This document shows positions 9,714 through 22,930 of a stretch of DNA of 64,000 bases, piece by piece. Each line of letters begins with the position of its first letter. The first letter of the stretch is position 1. This DNA is from Istiophorus platypterus (taxonomy: Eukaryota > Chordata > Actinopteri > Istiophoriformes > Istiophoridae): NCBI GenBank assembly GCA_016859345.1, contig CM029121.1, positions 4,259,529 to 4,323,528 of the forward strand. The letters run 5' to 3'. The translations under genes were made by a program, and so were the position numbers. The notes under the pieces are model-generated. The model was not told where the DNA came from. It ran no database searches and saw only the letters and a program-made list of their open reading frames with translations.

Positions 9714-10744
9714 ATTAAAAGATTAAATGCTGTGTAAGACGTGATGTCCCCGCACCGGTGTTCTGGTAAGATGGGGATGATAAGACTTGAGGCATTTTCC
9801 TGAGATATCACTGATCCTTTCTTCCCTTTCTTTCTGTTCTTCTTCTCAGAAGCACCTTGGCCTAATCTGTGCAGTCCCAGCTGTTTAACATCAACATTGC
9901 ACTATATTTAAATAAATATGTCATATACAGTCTTGTACGAACAAATTATAACCCCAAATTATCATTTATCACGACTTAAATTGAACGGGAAACATTTATT
10001 TTGTTCAATGTGCTGTATGTTACAACTTAATCTCAGAGTTCCATAAGAAGGCTTTGCAAAGTATATGAAAAGCATAGTGGTTATGTATGGTACAATAAAA
10101 AGCCCATTCAGGAATACTGCATTACAATTAACTTATAATATACTTTGATGTGAAAATCTTTTTGTTCAGTCTTTTGTTATAACATATTATACACCTCTCA
10201 TGAATACATTAAACTGCAACTCAGATATAAACTTACTGAATACTGAAATACAAATAAATACAACTTGATGAAAATTCATTTTAAGTTTATTCAGTATATT
10301 TGACAGAGTATCACAATAAAGTCCAGGTGCGCTGCTATTGTATTTATTTAAATTATACTTACTAAAATAGATATTTGTATTACACACACTGGTATTGTTT
10401 GTCAAGTATGTTTAAACACAGCTTTGTAAAAGTGTATTAAGTACATTTTTACATATATTCCATAAAGCCTACTTTGGAATACTGCCCTCCAGTGTACCTC
10501 CAGCATATTTTTATGAAGAATGATTAATGTGTGGTTAAAGTTATTGCACTTGATGTAGACTTTTTGGCATTAGAAAATGCTAAACTTTATGGCTGGACTG
10601 CAGCAGTGAGGCAAGCGCTACAAACAGGAATGTCTGTGACTGACTGCCTGATGAAATGACACCATTAGTCATCTGAATTCAGTGTTACTGAGTGCTGTAG
10701 TTTCTCAGTTTGCTGGGTAGGTAAGAGGTTAATAAGGACTCCTC
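9714..10744. other. Intergenic, no gene seen
   Basis: AT-rich, with scattered AATAAA-like and ATTTA sequences. No recognisable gene or repeat was seen. Confidence 0.4.
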
Positions 10745-10830
10745 AGTAGTAGTAGTAGTAGTTGCAGTTGTAGCAGTACTGGTGGTAGTATTAGTATTCA
10801 CAATAATAGTAATGGTAGTAGTAGAGGTCA
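10745..10830. repeat. Imperfect (AGT)n microsatellite
   Basis: A clean AGT run at 10745-10762, degenerating into TAGTA-rich sequence. Confidence 0.8.
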
Positions 10831-10849
10831 TTGTGAGTAGATCATGGTT

Positions 10850-11245
10850 TCAAAAAAGGTGGCTAATGATCAAAGTTGAACACACATGGTGTGAAAATAT
10901 TGTACTTTTGGAAAAACACAAGCACTGAGCATTTCTAAAATCAAATAAAGTTTGAAATGCACAACATTGCGAAACAGCTGTGGTACGAATTAGAAAACAA
11001 TCTGCAAATAGGAGGGATGTCATGAATTTCACATGGCCCTCACACTGACAGGAAGCAATCCATAAATTCATAAAAACTAATTTCTTGTTTACAAATGGAT
11101 CCACAAATGTGAAAATGTTTACAGAGTATGTTGTGCATATTTGTAAATCACTGGGCATTTTGGATATGATTTTACACAACATGAATTAAAAAAATGCATG
11201 TCTAGATAATGAAATATTCATGGATTGTGGTACACATTTGTGCAT
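10850..11245 (-). repeat. Second arm of inverted interspersed repeat
   Basis: Rich in AAATGTG, TTTGTAAAT and CATAAATTCATAA units. It ends with the reverse complement of the 9228-9248 sequence at 11220-11240. No protein is seen in it, although a 110-codon minus frame passes through. Confidence 0.5.
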
Positions 11246-11249
11246 TGTC

Positions 11250-12105
11250 TTCTGTGTTTTTTTTATAATAGTAAAGTCCAATAAAACATCCATAATGTTG
11301 TATTATTATTTCTTTGGATGATAATTATCAGTGCACTGAGATGTAAGTGGTACTTTATTTGTTTCTTTTGGATGACATGGAGCTAATTTTAAATGCGTCA
11401 GGTACATCTGGGTAAAAATGCCTGATATTTTATTTTTACCCTCTGTAACATCTTAATTTGAAAACACTGTCTATTTTATATAGCATCATAACTGTAGTGG
11501 AGTAAAAAGTACAATATTTCCCTCTGAATTGTCGAGAAGTAAAGGTAAAAAGTGACATAAAATGTATGCATTTGTATAAAATGGAAATAACCTCAAATTA
11601 TGCTAAAGTACAAAGTCTGAGTAAATGTATATTTCACCACAAGACATAGTAGAACAAAACCGATGCCCTGTACTCTGTCATATCTCTGGGCCAAGTCACA
11701 GCAAGAATTTATGCCATCATTATCATCATCTTATCTGACTAATAGACCATCTCAAAAGACAAATATAGTCTGTTCCCACACATGGGTAGATAGAACTGCA
11801 TGTTATACTTCCATTTAAAGCAGCTTTCAAAATAAAATGCTTGTATACTGGTTCACTGTTCAACAACAATTACCCCACTAAAAAGCTCTTAACCACCACT
11901 TTGTAACCTTCAAGCTGTGGGCTACAAACACACATGTGGTCACACACACCAACTACACACACATAAGAACTGAGATGTAACTTCATAAAAGATTAATTAC
12001 AGTTTGTGGGAGAGACCTAAACAATATCCACAGTGTCTCAGCAAGACATCCATTCACATTGAGTTCACATTGGGTACACATTGAAGACTGACGCGAAATC
12101 CCCAG
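11250..12105. other. Intergenic, no gene seen
   Basis: AT-rich. A short CA-rich patch at about 11925-11965 is the only marked feature. Confidence 0.4.
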
Positions 12106-12109
12106 AGCT

Positions 12110-12155
12110 TTGTGTGTGCGCATGTGTGTTTGTGTGTTAGTGTGTTTGTGTGTGT

Positions 12156-12186
<31 letters not shown>

Positions 12187-12212
12187 GGTGTGTGTGTGTG
12201 TGTGTGTGTGCA
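12110..12212. repeat. (TG)n microsatellite
   Basis: About 100 bases of TG repeats with single interruptions. The Cys/Val-rich and His/Thr-rich reading frames across it are artefacts of the repeat. Confidence 0.95.
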
Positions 12213-12487
12213 TGTTTGGCTGTTTGCTCATATTTACTATATACACATATGCTTTTCTGTGTATATGTGTATCTTTGTATGCAAATTTGATTGATTTTTC
12301 ATTTTGGTAATATGCCTGTTTCCATCTATATGCACTTTTGCAAATATGTATATCTAACTATTACGTTGAGGCAACGGTTTTACATGTGTTTATATTTACT
12401 GTATGCCTGTATATATTTGTCTGTGTATATGCAGGTATACATGAACCTGTGCATGTGTGTTAATATATGAATGTGTGTGAGTGCACT

Positions 12488-12530
12488 AGTATGCGTGTGT
12501 GTGTGTTTGTGTGTGTGTGTGTATGTGTGT
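12488..12530. repeat. (TG)n microsatellite
   Basis: A second, shorter TG tract within TATG-rich DNA (12220-12530). Confidence 0.9.
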
Positions 12531-12899
12531 CAACTTCCCACCACCCTCTGTCTCTTGACCTTTCCTGCCAGGCTTTGTGTTAGACAGATGATGAGGTTTT
12601 AATGCCAGCCAGTGGAGACAGGTTCTGCTGGAAGACAGCTGAATCTCTAGAGGATGAACAGTATGGAGGACAGACAGTGAAACATGCATCCAAAATATCA
12701 CACTCATAGTCCTCAAATTGTTTCTTGTATATATTTCTGTACTAGAGAATACCTGACACAACTTTCATTAATATTTTTCATTTAGTAAGAGACAAATGTA
12801 TGTGTAAAGTTGACAGATGAGCCTTAGAAAATTGGTATTTACTACTATACTATTAGTATGTCCTACAGGGGTATTAGAATGATTTACAATAGTTGCAGC

Positions 12900-13760
12900 C
12901 TCTGCATACAAAGAGGAAGGAACATTGGTGCAATTGGACAATGAGTCTGGTGGATACTGCTGTAATTGCAGCAGATCAAACTGGGGCCGGAGACTTTTGA
13001 TTTGGAAGGTCCTGCCAAGGAGGGTGAGAGGAAGGGGGATGAGACTTAGCAGCAGAGCCCACTGCCAATGTGGGTCCTTTGCTGTGAACCCAACAGGAAG
13101 CCTGGCCTCTGTAGCTATTGTTAATGGTCAGTACATGGGCTTGGGCCAGGACCACAGGGGTGGGGATTCCCCCTGGGGTGGGGGTTGTTGTTAATTAAAG
13201 GGAAATTCAGAGGTCGGATGACATCTGGGGTGGGGTCTCTTATCAAAATAGGAGGCAGGCCCAAGATTAATTCTGAGAGTTGGTCTAGCAACAAATAGAG
13301 GGAATGGGTAGCAAACAGCACTGGGTTAGGCTGCCACCTATTGGGTTTGGGCAGGACAGAGTAATGTTGTAAAATCTTCACAGCATTGGGCTGCTGGGTG
13401 GTGACATTTTCCTCAAGCACCTTCCTTAAAATTTTGTGTGCTTCAGGCAAAATACTCAGTTATTTTTTCTGCCACTTTACTGATGTACATTATCTTTCAG
13501 GCCCAAGGCCTTAACCTTTAGTCTATGGGCAATTTTACCCAGTTTTAGTTTATAGTTAGTTATAATGTTGCAGTGTTTTAAATTCATATCATCTTTTTCC
13601 AATATCTGCCTTTAGAATAGCCCAGTGTGATGAAAAACAGCAGCTATCATGTACAATTTTTCTAGTTTTCTAGTTAAATTGTGTTTCTGTTATTTTGTCC
13701 ACTTCCTGTACATCCTGAGCTTTTATATACTATACAGTACTATATAATATAGTTCTATTG
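12900..13760. other. GC-richer intergenic block, unclassified
   Basis: The base composition is higher in GC than the surroundings. A 109-codon open frame on the minus strand (13450-13121) is Pro/Asn-rich with no motif I recognise. It may be part of an old retroelement; there is no firm evidence of a gene. Confidence 0.25.
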
Positions 13761-14309
13761 TCTCATCAAGTTAACCATTGTTCTTCTTTGTTATATTGGA
13801 TTGTTTTATATCATAGCTTTTGGGAGTTATGGAATGTCATTTACTCATATTGAGTGAACCAATAATTCTGCAGACCTCTGTGAACTCTGGTTGCTAGGGT
13901 ATTGATGATGCCTAGTCTCTTTTACCAATCCAGATTTTTTAAAAAAAAGCCATTTCAATACAGCACACCATTCAGAATAAATTAACACTCAGATATACAT
14001 GATCAGTCACAAGATTATATCTGGTTTTAATGTTGTGGCTGATTGGTATAGACTATCTCAACCTGACAGGCATCTTTTGTACTCAGTTGCAGTAAGGCCT
14101 GACAGGCTCAAGCATGACAAAGTAACATATATAGGAGATACATGTATTGATGACATTTCCATATCAAGAGTGAACAGATACTAGAAAACTAGTATAACGG
14201 TACAACCCTGGATAACAGGGAAGGGATCTTTGTAGCAATGCATCACTCCTTAATTGCTGTCAACACAGAAACAGAAAGACCCTTCAGTCATTCACCACGC
14301 TAGCAGTTT

Positions 14310-14460
14310 GACTATAGTGGCACCAGTATTAACAGTTTGAGCCACCAATTTGGTCCATCCAAATTTTGTTACCTATTGAAGGGATTGCTATTAATTTTTT
14401 TTGCATGGTCCTTCATGGTCCCCAGAAGATGAGGGGAAGATTTGCTGATCCTTAAAGGAA
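14310..14460 (+). repeat. Interspersed fish repeat, family R2
   Basis: Contains TTCATGGTCCCCAGAAGATG preceded by a degenerate TTTTGTTACC...ATTG stretch. It is related to 55680-55830 and to the flank at 22740-22930 (GGACATGAATGTCTGTTCC). This is a common non-coding fish repeat type. Confidence 0.5.
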
Positions 14461-14880
14461 TAATTTGACATTTCGCAAGAACATGGTTATTCAATTGTCT
14501 CTAAAAGTTAGATGAGAAGTCTCTTAGCACCCTCAAGACTGTATTTCTCAGACATATCCAAAAAAAGCCTTATCTCAGAATCAGTCAAAACTGTACATTG
14601 TACATTACTGTAAATCTTTACAACAAAATTCTACAATGTAAATAGTTTGTCATTATGTAAACAATTATTACTCCTTTTTAATAATAAAAGTGACAAAAAG
14701 ACTGTGTGGTAAATACAGCCAGTAACCAGTTAGTTTAGCTTAGCACAAAGACTGAATACAAGGACCACCAGCTTGCATATCTGTACTCTAAAGCTCACTA
14801 ATTAACATTATTTTGCTTGTTTAATCCCAAAAAAAAGAGACAAAACAAAAAGTTGTAGTTTTACACTTGGTCATATGTTT
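14455..14880 (+). repeat. Interspersed fish repeat, SINE/MITE-like
   Basis: Starts GGAATAATTTGACATTTCGC and contains AGTTAGATGAGAAGTCT, later AGTTTAGCTTAGCACAAAGA and CTCTAAAGCTCACTAATTAA. It ends near AGTTGTAGTTTTAC. I recognise this order of blocks as a widespread teleost repeat; this copy carries an internal insertion at about 14540-14700. Confidence 0.6.
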
Positions 14881-16500
14881 ATTTGTTCACTGTACCTCCT
14901 TAGTGCCTTTATGAGAAAATATTTACCTAGTGATTTATTTATATAAATCTGTGTATCATCTGCATTGTTATGGTAATGTTTTTGAATGGAAAAAGCCCAA
15001 GGAGGATACCTTGGGGAATTCCAGATTTTGCCACTATTTGTGTTTAAGTTGATGTAATTCAGGACCACTCTCAGTGCTTTGGTGTGGTTGAAATCCTGGC
15101 TGGAAAACATCAAAACAATTGTATTAGGCCATAGTGTTAAGATGTTGTAAAACAGCCTTTTCTTTGATTTTACTCTTTGATTTTTTAACATGTCCCTGTA
15201 ATTGAACATTAGTGAGGTTTATAGAGGTTTTGTTTCTTTTCAAAAGTGGCTTAACAGAGAAGTGACGTGTTGACCATTTGAAGATCTGATGCTGTGCATT
15301 TAACAAAACATTTTTGCAGAAGCCTTTAGGCAGAATATCAAGGCAGCAGGAGGAGATTTTCAAAATGTTGCACATTTTCATCCAAGGATTCATTCATAGG
15401 ATCAAACTCAATCATGCCGATTAAATTTGTTTTAACTGGAGTACCTATACCATAATATTAAGGAACTGAAGTGGATAAAAGTTCGGGGGCTACTGACACA
15501 GGAGTGTTTGTCAGCTCCACTGGTAGCAAATGAGGCGTAAGCATTATTGTCTTTTCTGGCAATGTTGTCTGAGAATAGGGACTGCCTTGCATTTCTCAGT
15601 ACTAAATTATAAAGGTTAAGTCTCTCTTTTAAGGTGTCAGAATGCACTGAAAGGAGGGTACATGCAATTGAGGGCTACATATTCAGGGCCAACAGTCTTT
15701 TGAATCTCTCAACTCTTCTGACTGATGGTTGGAGATCACTGATCATTCTTCCCTATCAAGGAACTGAGTGTGTTCAATAGATCAGTAAAACCTTGTTTCA
15801 GTACTTCTAATTGTTGTTTCATAATGTGTTCGTTCCCCATGTGCACTATGATGTTTTTTTACAGTAGGGTATGTAGCTAGTAATGGTGGGCAGCTAGCTA
15901 ATATTTGGGATTCTTCCAGAGACCAAATCTTTTTGAAAGCTGTGCACTTGGGTGTTCTCAATGCTTATGACTATTAAATTTCTTACAGCAGAATCAACCA
16001 CAGTTAGAGTTTGAGTCTCAGTCATTAGCTTAACTTGTAGTCTTTTGCTCTCTGACTTACTCTTAGTCCTTAGTAGATGGGTGAGGATGAGAGATTTTCC
16101 AGATCTTTTAACAGATATCCAGGGTCCTGCAGCAGCAGTAGTACAAATGTGCTCTACAGATGTATGCTTTGTTGTTCAGGAGGTTTAACTCTCCCCTCCC
16201 ACAGCTCTATCCTACTCAGCACAGGGATTAATGTGTTGCTCTGCCTGGATGGTAATGCAGGCAAACCGGTGGCATTGCAAATCCCAGGAAACTGGGCACT
16301 GGCTATCATTTGTCCTCCCATTTCCTTGGTAGTGCTTTATCATTAGGCTTTGCACCAACAGAGTTACAGTGAGGACTACTACCACTAATACTATTTACTG
16401 ATTTGTTGCCAGGCAGACAGCCCTCCTGTTTATTAATATTGTTGATGGTAGTTAGCTTTGAGTCCAAGATAAAGTGGCCTTGTTTACTCAATTCACTCCC
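14870..16500 (-). mobile_element. L2-like LINE relic
   Basis: Reverse transcriptase motifs are visible on the minus strand. GIPQG with following L-G-L-F is at about 15023-14990. NADDTQIYI, the catalytic (Y/F)ADD box with its first residue altered, is at about 14970-14940. The two are only some 35 bases apart, so the stretch between them is deleted. Upstream on the minus strand, LKERLNLYNLVLRNARQSLF (15625-15565) matches the linker between endonuclease and reverse transcriptase. NSVGAKPNDKALPRKWEDK (16363-16307) lies in the 5' part. Stops and frameshifts break every domain. Confidence 0.65.
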
Positions 16501-16559
16501 AAATTCACTTCTTTTTGATGGATCTTACCTTCATCTTGCTGTTTAACTAGTTTAAACTA

Positions 16560-17430
16560 ATCCCAGGTTTCCAGGAACAGGGACAAAAGAGACATTGGCT
16601 GGGACTCCCAACTCAGGAACAGGCAGGACATCCTAGCTGACTCAGCTTCCAGCTCAGGGCCTGGATGTGCATCGATCATGGCACTGGACAGTGGAGGCTC
16701 TGGTTTGCTGGGCAGCTGAGTCTATGTCTTGCTGGGAGCTTCAGGGGATCGACGGCTCTTCGAGAACCTTGCTTCCCTTTAGGAGCTCGGTCTCTGAGAT
16801 TCGAGATTCCCCCTTAAAATAGTGAATCCCCAGAAAAAGAGCCTGCTCAAGGTCTTCAGGGTCAGGATAAAAGGCAGCAGGCAGCAGGCAAACCAGTCCG
16901 AGCCTTACTATCTGGGGTGCAGGCTGGTTGGCTGACTGGGATCGTAGCGGAACGCTAGCAGACTCTGAAACAGGCCTGTGGCAGGCCAGCTGAGAGACTG
17001 ACTGGTGGCAGGAAGGCCAGAGGGTTTGCAGGCCGGAGGCTAGCTGACTGGGGTGTTGGCTGGTGTCTAGCCAGCTGTGAGACGGGCTGGTGGCAGGAAC
17101 CATCGTCATCCAAGGTTTAGACAACACAAGTTTCAGCACCAATTCAGGCAGGCAGGTACAGGCAAGCCCACAGGTAGCAGGTAAAAAGGAAAACACATGG
17201 GTATCAGGCACATAGGGAAACACATGGGAAGAGAAACAGACAATCTTACAGGGGAAAAAGCAGATGTATAAGTACTAAGGAACAGCTGAGGGAAATGAGG
17301 AACAGATGAGTGAAAATGGAAAACAGGTGAGCAGGTGGATATGGAGAAAGGTAGACAGTCTGAGGACATTTGGTTGGTGGGTGGAGTATGACGGATGATT
17401 TTACTGGAGGGAACAAAAGAGCCTGGATAC
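16560..17430. repeat. CAGG/CTGG-rich repetitive segment
   Basis: Repeated GCAGGC, GGCTGGT, CAGGCAGG and GGTAGCAGGT words suggest decayed short-period repetition or the leader/LTR of a retroelement. A 160-codon open frame on the minus strand (17223-16741) follows from this composition and shows no domain. Not classified. Confidence 0.3.
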
Positions 17431-17641
17431 AAATCTTGCAGCCAACATCTCTCTCTACTGACATCTCCTCATCCTATTCTGTGTAAATCTGCTAATCTTT
17501 CACCCATTTCATACAGATGCAAGTACAATATCTGCTGCTTGCCAACGTGTCCCATTGTTCCTAACATTTTTTCACAATTTCTCTCTGACCTTCCCTCTTT
17601 ATTTGCTCCCTCACTCTTTCACTTCATCAGTCTGTCTGTCG

Positions 17642-17670
17642 CTCTCTCTCTCTCTCTCTCTCTCTCTCCC
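17642..17670. repeat. (CT)n microsatellite
   Basis: An uninterrupted CT run of about 28 bases. Confidence 0.95.
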
Positions 17671-17779
17671 TGTGGGCTGTCGGACTTCCCATGGTTCGAC
17701 TCCTTAAAATTTAATTACCAGGATGTCCCTGATGCAGTAAGTCAAGGTGAATACCAAGCCGACCCTGGTATAGAAATTA

Positions 17780-20700
17780 ATTAGATTTAATTCAAGCACA
17801 ATTCATTATTAATTCACACTAGCATTCCCATTGTCATGAACTTCACCTTTCCTTTTATTTCAAAGCAAATTAGTTACAGTTGCATTTGTATTTGCTAGTT
17901 AGGATATGTTTTGCATAAAAGTTGTAAATATATGAAAAATTACGATTCTTGTAAAGAACTGGAGCAAACATAATAAGTTCTACATAGACAGAGCCTTTCT
18001 AAGCAGATGCAAGAATATCACATGTGTATTTTTTTCATGTGAGTCGACATAGGTTTAAGATGCAAGATACCTTATATAGTATATAGTCTACTGGTTGTCC
18101 TGTCTTAAAAAAGTGCTGTTGAGAGAAAGTGCTCTGTGAATGAGTGAAAGGGGCTTGTAGTGGCTTGGGTTATGGACTACTTTGACTGGTCCAGAGGACA
18201 CACAAAGCACTACAAGTGCAGTCTGTCTACCATTTCAGTATTAGAATTGAAGATAGAGACAAATGTATCGATAACAAATGCAATCTTCTTATTAGTTTTC
18301 ACCTACAATAAACGTCTCCTTATGCTTAAGAACATGTCTAGTGTCATTATTTCTATTTGCTATATACCCTTCCAAAATAAAACATTATTTGAGAAACATT
18401 ACAGATTAATTCCTAAAATTAATATTCAAAGAATTTGCCCCTTAAGCTTTAAACAAAAAAATATCCTCTAACAAAATAAGAAAAAATAATAATCTATGTA
18501 TTTATTTCTGTAACATCATAAAGTATAACTATGAAAAAGTTTGGCCCATTCTCAGCTTGATTTTTGAACATATCTTTTGAAACTTCCCCTCAAAAGATGG
18601 CAAAGACAACATGACTGAACCAAAACAAGTCAACTGTTGATTCAGATTCCAACAACATACCACAAAAACTCTGTTCGACAGTATAAACCCAAATTTATTG
18701 TATATATTTTTATTTTAATAATGACTAGTATATTGCCTATCACTAACCATGGGCTCTATAATGTTTCTTCCCATTTTCTAAATATATGTGCTGTGTTGCT
18801 CAAGGATTTTCATTTATAAATGATTTTACCTATCTTCTCTCTTTTCAACCTTTTTGTGTTTCTTATGGCATGAGAGTGCTGTAAAAAGTTGTATAAAAGG
18901 ATGTAACCTTTTCTGAAACAAAGAATTATTATTGCCCACACTTTTTATTTGAATACCAGTCGTTAAGTCTAATTTTTGAAATAAAGGAAGCTTTTAGAGA
19001 GAGGCATAAAGCCTCCAAATTAAATCCACAGAAACCTACCTTCTTCACAGCTGTTAGCTATTAGCAAAGAAATTCAAAAAATTGTTTGTTAATACTTCTT
19101 GAAGAAAACTTGAATTGGTATTGGGAGGGTTAGAAAAAGAAATATAATAAAATAAATCGCGGATATTGACTAATGAAATTTTTCCAAAGAGTATGAATCT
19201 TTTCCCCTTTCCATAGTTGTATATCTATCTTTTGCAAACTTGTACTGTGATTTATTACACATAGGTTATTTAATGTCTCTCTAATCACAACACTTAAGAC
19301 ATTAACAGGACCATGAGACCATGTAACTCGTTATTTACAAGGGTTTTATAATTTGTACTTTTTAGTGCACCCACGCTAAGATTTGCACATTTCTCTTAAT
19401 TTGGTGTCAAACCAGAATACTTATAAAAGAGTTTAAAAATATCAAGTAAAGCTTACAGACTAACACATTTTGGACTTCGTAGGATACTTGTCTCATCTTC
19501 AGATACCAAAACTTTTTTTCATATATTCCTAGTATTAGGCCATTCTACCAATTTCATGGTCATTAGAGATAGATACTGGACCTCCTTGTTTTACTACTCT
19601 TAAAATGGGCAAAACCCTGACCCTGTAATTTGTAGTATTATATATAGAACTTTAACCCAATTAAGCAGTGATTTGATCAAAATCCAAAAATGAAAAACTT
19701 TGAAATATAAAATTGAAACTGAATTTATCAAAGTCTTCCTCCAAATCAGCAACAGAAACCGGGTCTATTATTTAATTTAATTTTCAATAATCTCTAACAA
19801 CTGTCTAATATTATTCACATTCCAGTGACCCTGCAAAAATCACAACTGATCATGTCGGATAGTTCTTTTCAACAACCACTTCTTTCACAGAGCTATACAT
19901 TTATAGCATAAAAAAAGTTGCTGGTCTCCACTTCTTAAGACTCAAGGGGTCTCTTTACTGGCCACTGGATTCTCGTCACACTAATAAAAGGTTAAGACCT
20001 TCTTTTTAAAGTCAGAAAAATACTTGGTGCTACATGAAAGATTAAAACAAGAATGCAGCCCTTTATAGAATCAAAGAATATCAGATAAAACTCAATAAAG
20101 ACATTACTGCACTGCAAAAATGTTCCTCCTCTGAAATCAAACTCACACATGCCTGCCTCTGTGTACTAAAGAACTTTTTTCATAATTTTGTTGAAACATT
20201 TTAAAAGGAAAAGGTTGAAGAGGTAGTGTCTTAATGAAAAAAATAATCAGTGAATAAATAATAACCACTCAATTTCAGTCACTCATGATCGTTCTTTTAA
20301 TCACGTATTTTTATTTATGCAGGAAAAATAAACAATTGCATGTCTTCTAAAGCTACATGTAAATGCATCAGAGACTATTAAAAGTGTGCTGTGCCAGTAT
20401 TGGGACCAAAAAATTTCCTTGATAGACAATTCAGTCTTTCTCACTTATTCCTTTTATTGAAGAAGACTTATTAAATTTCCTATGTCCTGGTTTTCGTGCA
20501 AATTCCGCTATCGAAAGATTTAGCTTAATAAAGTAGTTTTCTGATTAGAATTTATTATCAATTATACCCAACTACTTTAGAAATAAGATAGAATGATATT
20601 AAAAATCAATCAGTCCAACTGACATGGTTTTGCCTTCCCCAAGTACTTTATATCTAGTCAAATTAGAATTTTTTTAGTCAAATATGAAAACCTCTGTTGC

Positions 20701-20860
20701 TTCATTTCTCAGTGAAACTATAAGATGACATTTTTTTTCTTTTTTATTCATTCTGCTTGCTACTTGCATAAGGTTTCAGTTAGTGTGGTTCTGACAGACA
20801 CTGTTTGCACCATGAATAAAAGCTACAACTGCATCATCATTTGTGGACTTTCAAATAGCG
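17780..20860. other. AT-rich intergenic DNA
   Basis: Three kilobases of very AT-rich DNA with no sustained coding frame. A patch at 19460-19500 (CGTAGGATACTTGTCTCATC) resembles the degenerate 3' ends of some retroelements, but no supporting protein is visible. Confidence 0.35.
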
Positions 20861-20864
20861 TAGG

Positions 20865-20887
20865 TTTTTTTTTTTTTTTTTTTTTTT
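20865..20887. repeat. Poly-T tract
   Basis: Twenty-three consecutive T residues. Confidence 0.95.
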
Positions 20888-21124
20888 ACCAAGTTTTTAC
20901 AGCATTGCTGTACTAGTATGGTTACTTCAGTGTAATCAGTGTTTTTGTACTTTTAGAATTAAAGCTGTGCTTATCAATATTTGTTAATTGTCAAAGAATC
21001 AGATGGCTTCATGTATAGTGAAAAGTGTCGCTTGTAGTGACAGACACATGGATAATTGTCTTAATTAAGTTAATCTCAATTCACTTAATTTTGAAGTGAC
21101 AGAGATTGTCATCTAACTCTGCAG

Positions 21125-21580
21125 TTCCCCTCAGCTCTTCAGCTTTTCCAGCATCATAAAGCTCATTTTTTTGCTTTAATCCTTGACAACTTTACTGTTT
21201 AGATTCAGTTTTAAAGCTGTATCCTGTTTACTGTATCCTGTTTCCAGGAGCAACTGGCTATTGTTTTGAGAGAAAAAGCACTGATAAACCCACCTCACAC
21301 CACTTGCCCCACACAAGTTGGCAGACAAAGTTAGCAACTAGCTGCTGATTGCACTGGAGCATTTAGTAGCTTAAAGCCAAATATAAGCCTCAGGAGTTGG
21401 TGGAAGAAAACCAGAGCTAAAAGAGTGTGAATACTTCACTTACCAGGAAGAGATTACACAACTCTGTGTGAATGCTAATGTTGCTCCATGTCTGATAGAT
21501 GTATAAATATGAAACCGGCTGCTACGGTGATGATACGTCAGAGTTGTATTTACTTATTGATGCCCTTAAGTTAAGGGTAA
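21125..21580 (+). repeat. Interspersed fish repeat, family R1
   Basis: Contains CAACTTTACTGTTTAGATTC, CTGTTTCCAGGAGC and CTCAGGAGTTGGTGGAAGAA. It ends near GATAGATGTATAAATATGAA. The same order of blocks appears at 35930-36330 and 37425-37760, and inverted at 4885-5110 and 63420-63690. Confidence 0.6.
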
Positions 21581-21589
21581 AATTAGGAT

Positions 21590-22735
21590 CAAAAAGATTC
21601 CAGAGTTAGTAGTTGTAAATCAGCCACTGTAAATCTTTAAAATAAATCTGCATTAGAAATTCAAGTTAGTACATGTGTAAAAGCATGTATAGAAAACTAC
21701 AAATTTTGGAATTATTTTTGAAAACTTTACCAGCTCAAAATCTTTTTGACCAAAATTTGACCCCATTCTAAACAGTCAAAAAAGGTAATCAATGCAGCTT
21801 TAAAGACAAACCTCACATTTCTCCAAAAAACACCATAACTTTAAACAATGAGGTACCATACGCTGAAAGGAGTGCTAAATCAGAAATACATAAAGACTTT
21901 CACCAAAGAAATAAAGTTGTTTACACCAAGCAGAGAAGGCATAGACCTTCTTTGAGATGTAAGTCATTGGGTCCTTGTCTGGAAGAAGTTATCAATGGGA
22001 TTTGTAATCATAGTTTAATATTTCAACGCTGGCGTCTGTTAGGTCAGACAAAGGGACAGAGTATTTAATGAAACAGAGCGAAAGAAATGTCACCTTACTT
22101 AATATACATTACTCATGCAAAAACCTGTTTGGACACAAGAGACCCACATGCTGACAAGGACAGAGCCATAGTTTATATTTGGGGTTTACTAATCCTAGCA
22201 AAGTAGGTATGATTTGTACTGACCTGAGAAAAAGATCTTCCTGCAAGGCTGAATTCAGAGTGCATAAAATCTCTGATTAATAGCTCTGGGGTGCTGCCTC
22301 CAAAGCTGTGTGTGGTGCTGAAGGGAAATGACCCATACAGCAACCTCAAAAGTCATTAATCATTACTATTTTGCAATGACTTATTGCCTGCCTTATGTGA
22401 AAGTTGCCATCACAAACATACTCCCCACCAGCACCAACAGACACATACAGAAATGCAGCCATGGGCATGGACAGAAACACACATAGCTTTTTTTCCCTCA
22501 CCAACTTGCTTTCATTACAGTGATTATGTTTTGTAATCCTAAAATACCACTCTATGTGTGATGGTTTATGAGAAAATTTTAAGAGATAATTCTGCTTTGT
22601 TAAAACTTTTCCTATTTAGTTTTGGCCATCATTCTCCAAAGACTTATACCATTGTACTCGACAACTGATTCGAACTAAGAACATGTCATTATAAAAAAAA
22701 AAAATGCCTGACAAAACTACAATAAGACTAAGATT
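21590..22735. other. Intergenic; candidate conserved block
   Basis: No gene or recognised repeat. The interval 22020-22440 is of balanced composition and free of repeats, unlike most of this window. It is a candidate non-coding regulatory element, by inference only. Confidence 0.3.
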
Positions 22736-22739
22736 CTGC

Positions 22740-22930
22740 TGACATGTGAGTGGCTCTCTGAGGTTGTACAATGGAGCAGCGGTGCTAACTGCAAACATAA
22801 GCATGCTAATATGCTCAAATTAACAATACTAACCATTCTAATGTTTAGGAGCTAGAATATTTATCATCTAATGAGTATTTATTTCAATTCATCCCAAGGA
22901 GGACATGAATGTCTGTTCCAAATTTCACCA
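22740..22930 (+). repeat. Interspersed fish repeat, family R2
   Basis: Has the CTAAC/CATGCTAATATGC-rich part followed by AAGGAGGACATGAATGTCTG, typical of a common teleost repeat. It is cut at about 22925 by a LINE fragment. Confidence 0.5.

Noticed and set aside
12110..12310. Cys/Val-rich and His/Thr-rich proteins
   Set aside because: Both are translations of the (TG)n microsatellite.
13121..13450. 109-codon Pro/Asn-rich minus frame as an exon
   Set aside because: No flanking splice structure that extends it and no recognised family; it could be old retroelement sequence.
16741..17223. 160-codon minus frame as a secreted or proline-rich protein
   Set aside because: It follows the CAGG/CTGG repeat composition; no conserved domain or continuing exon is visible.
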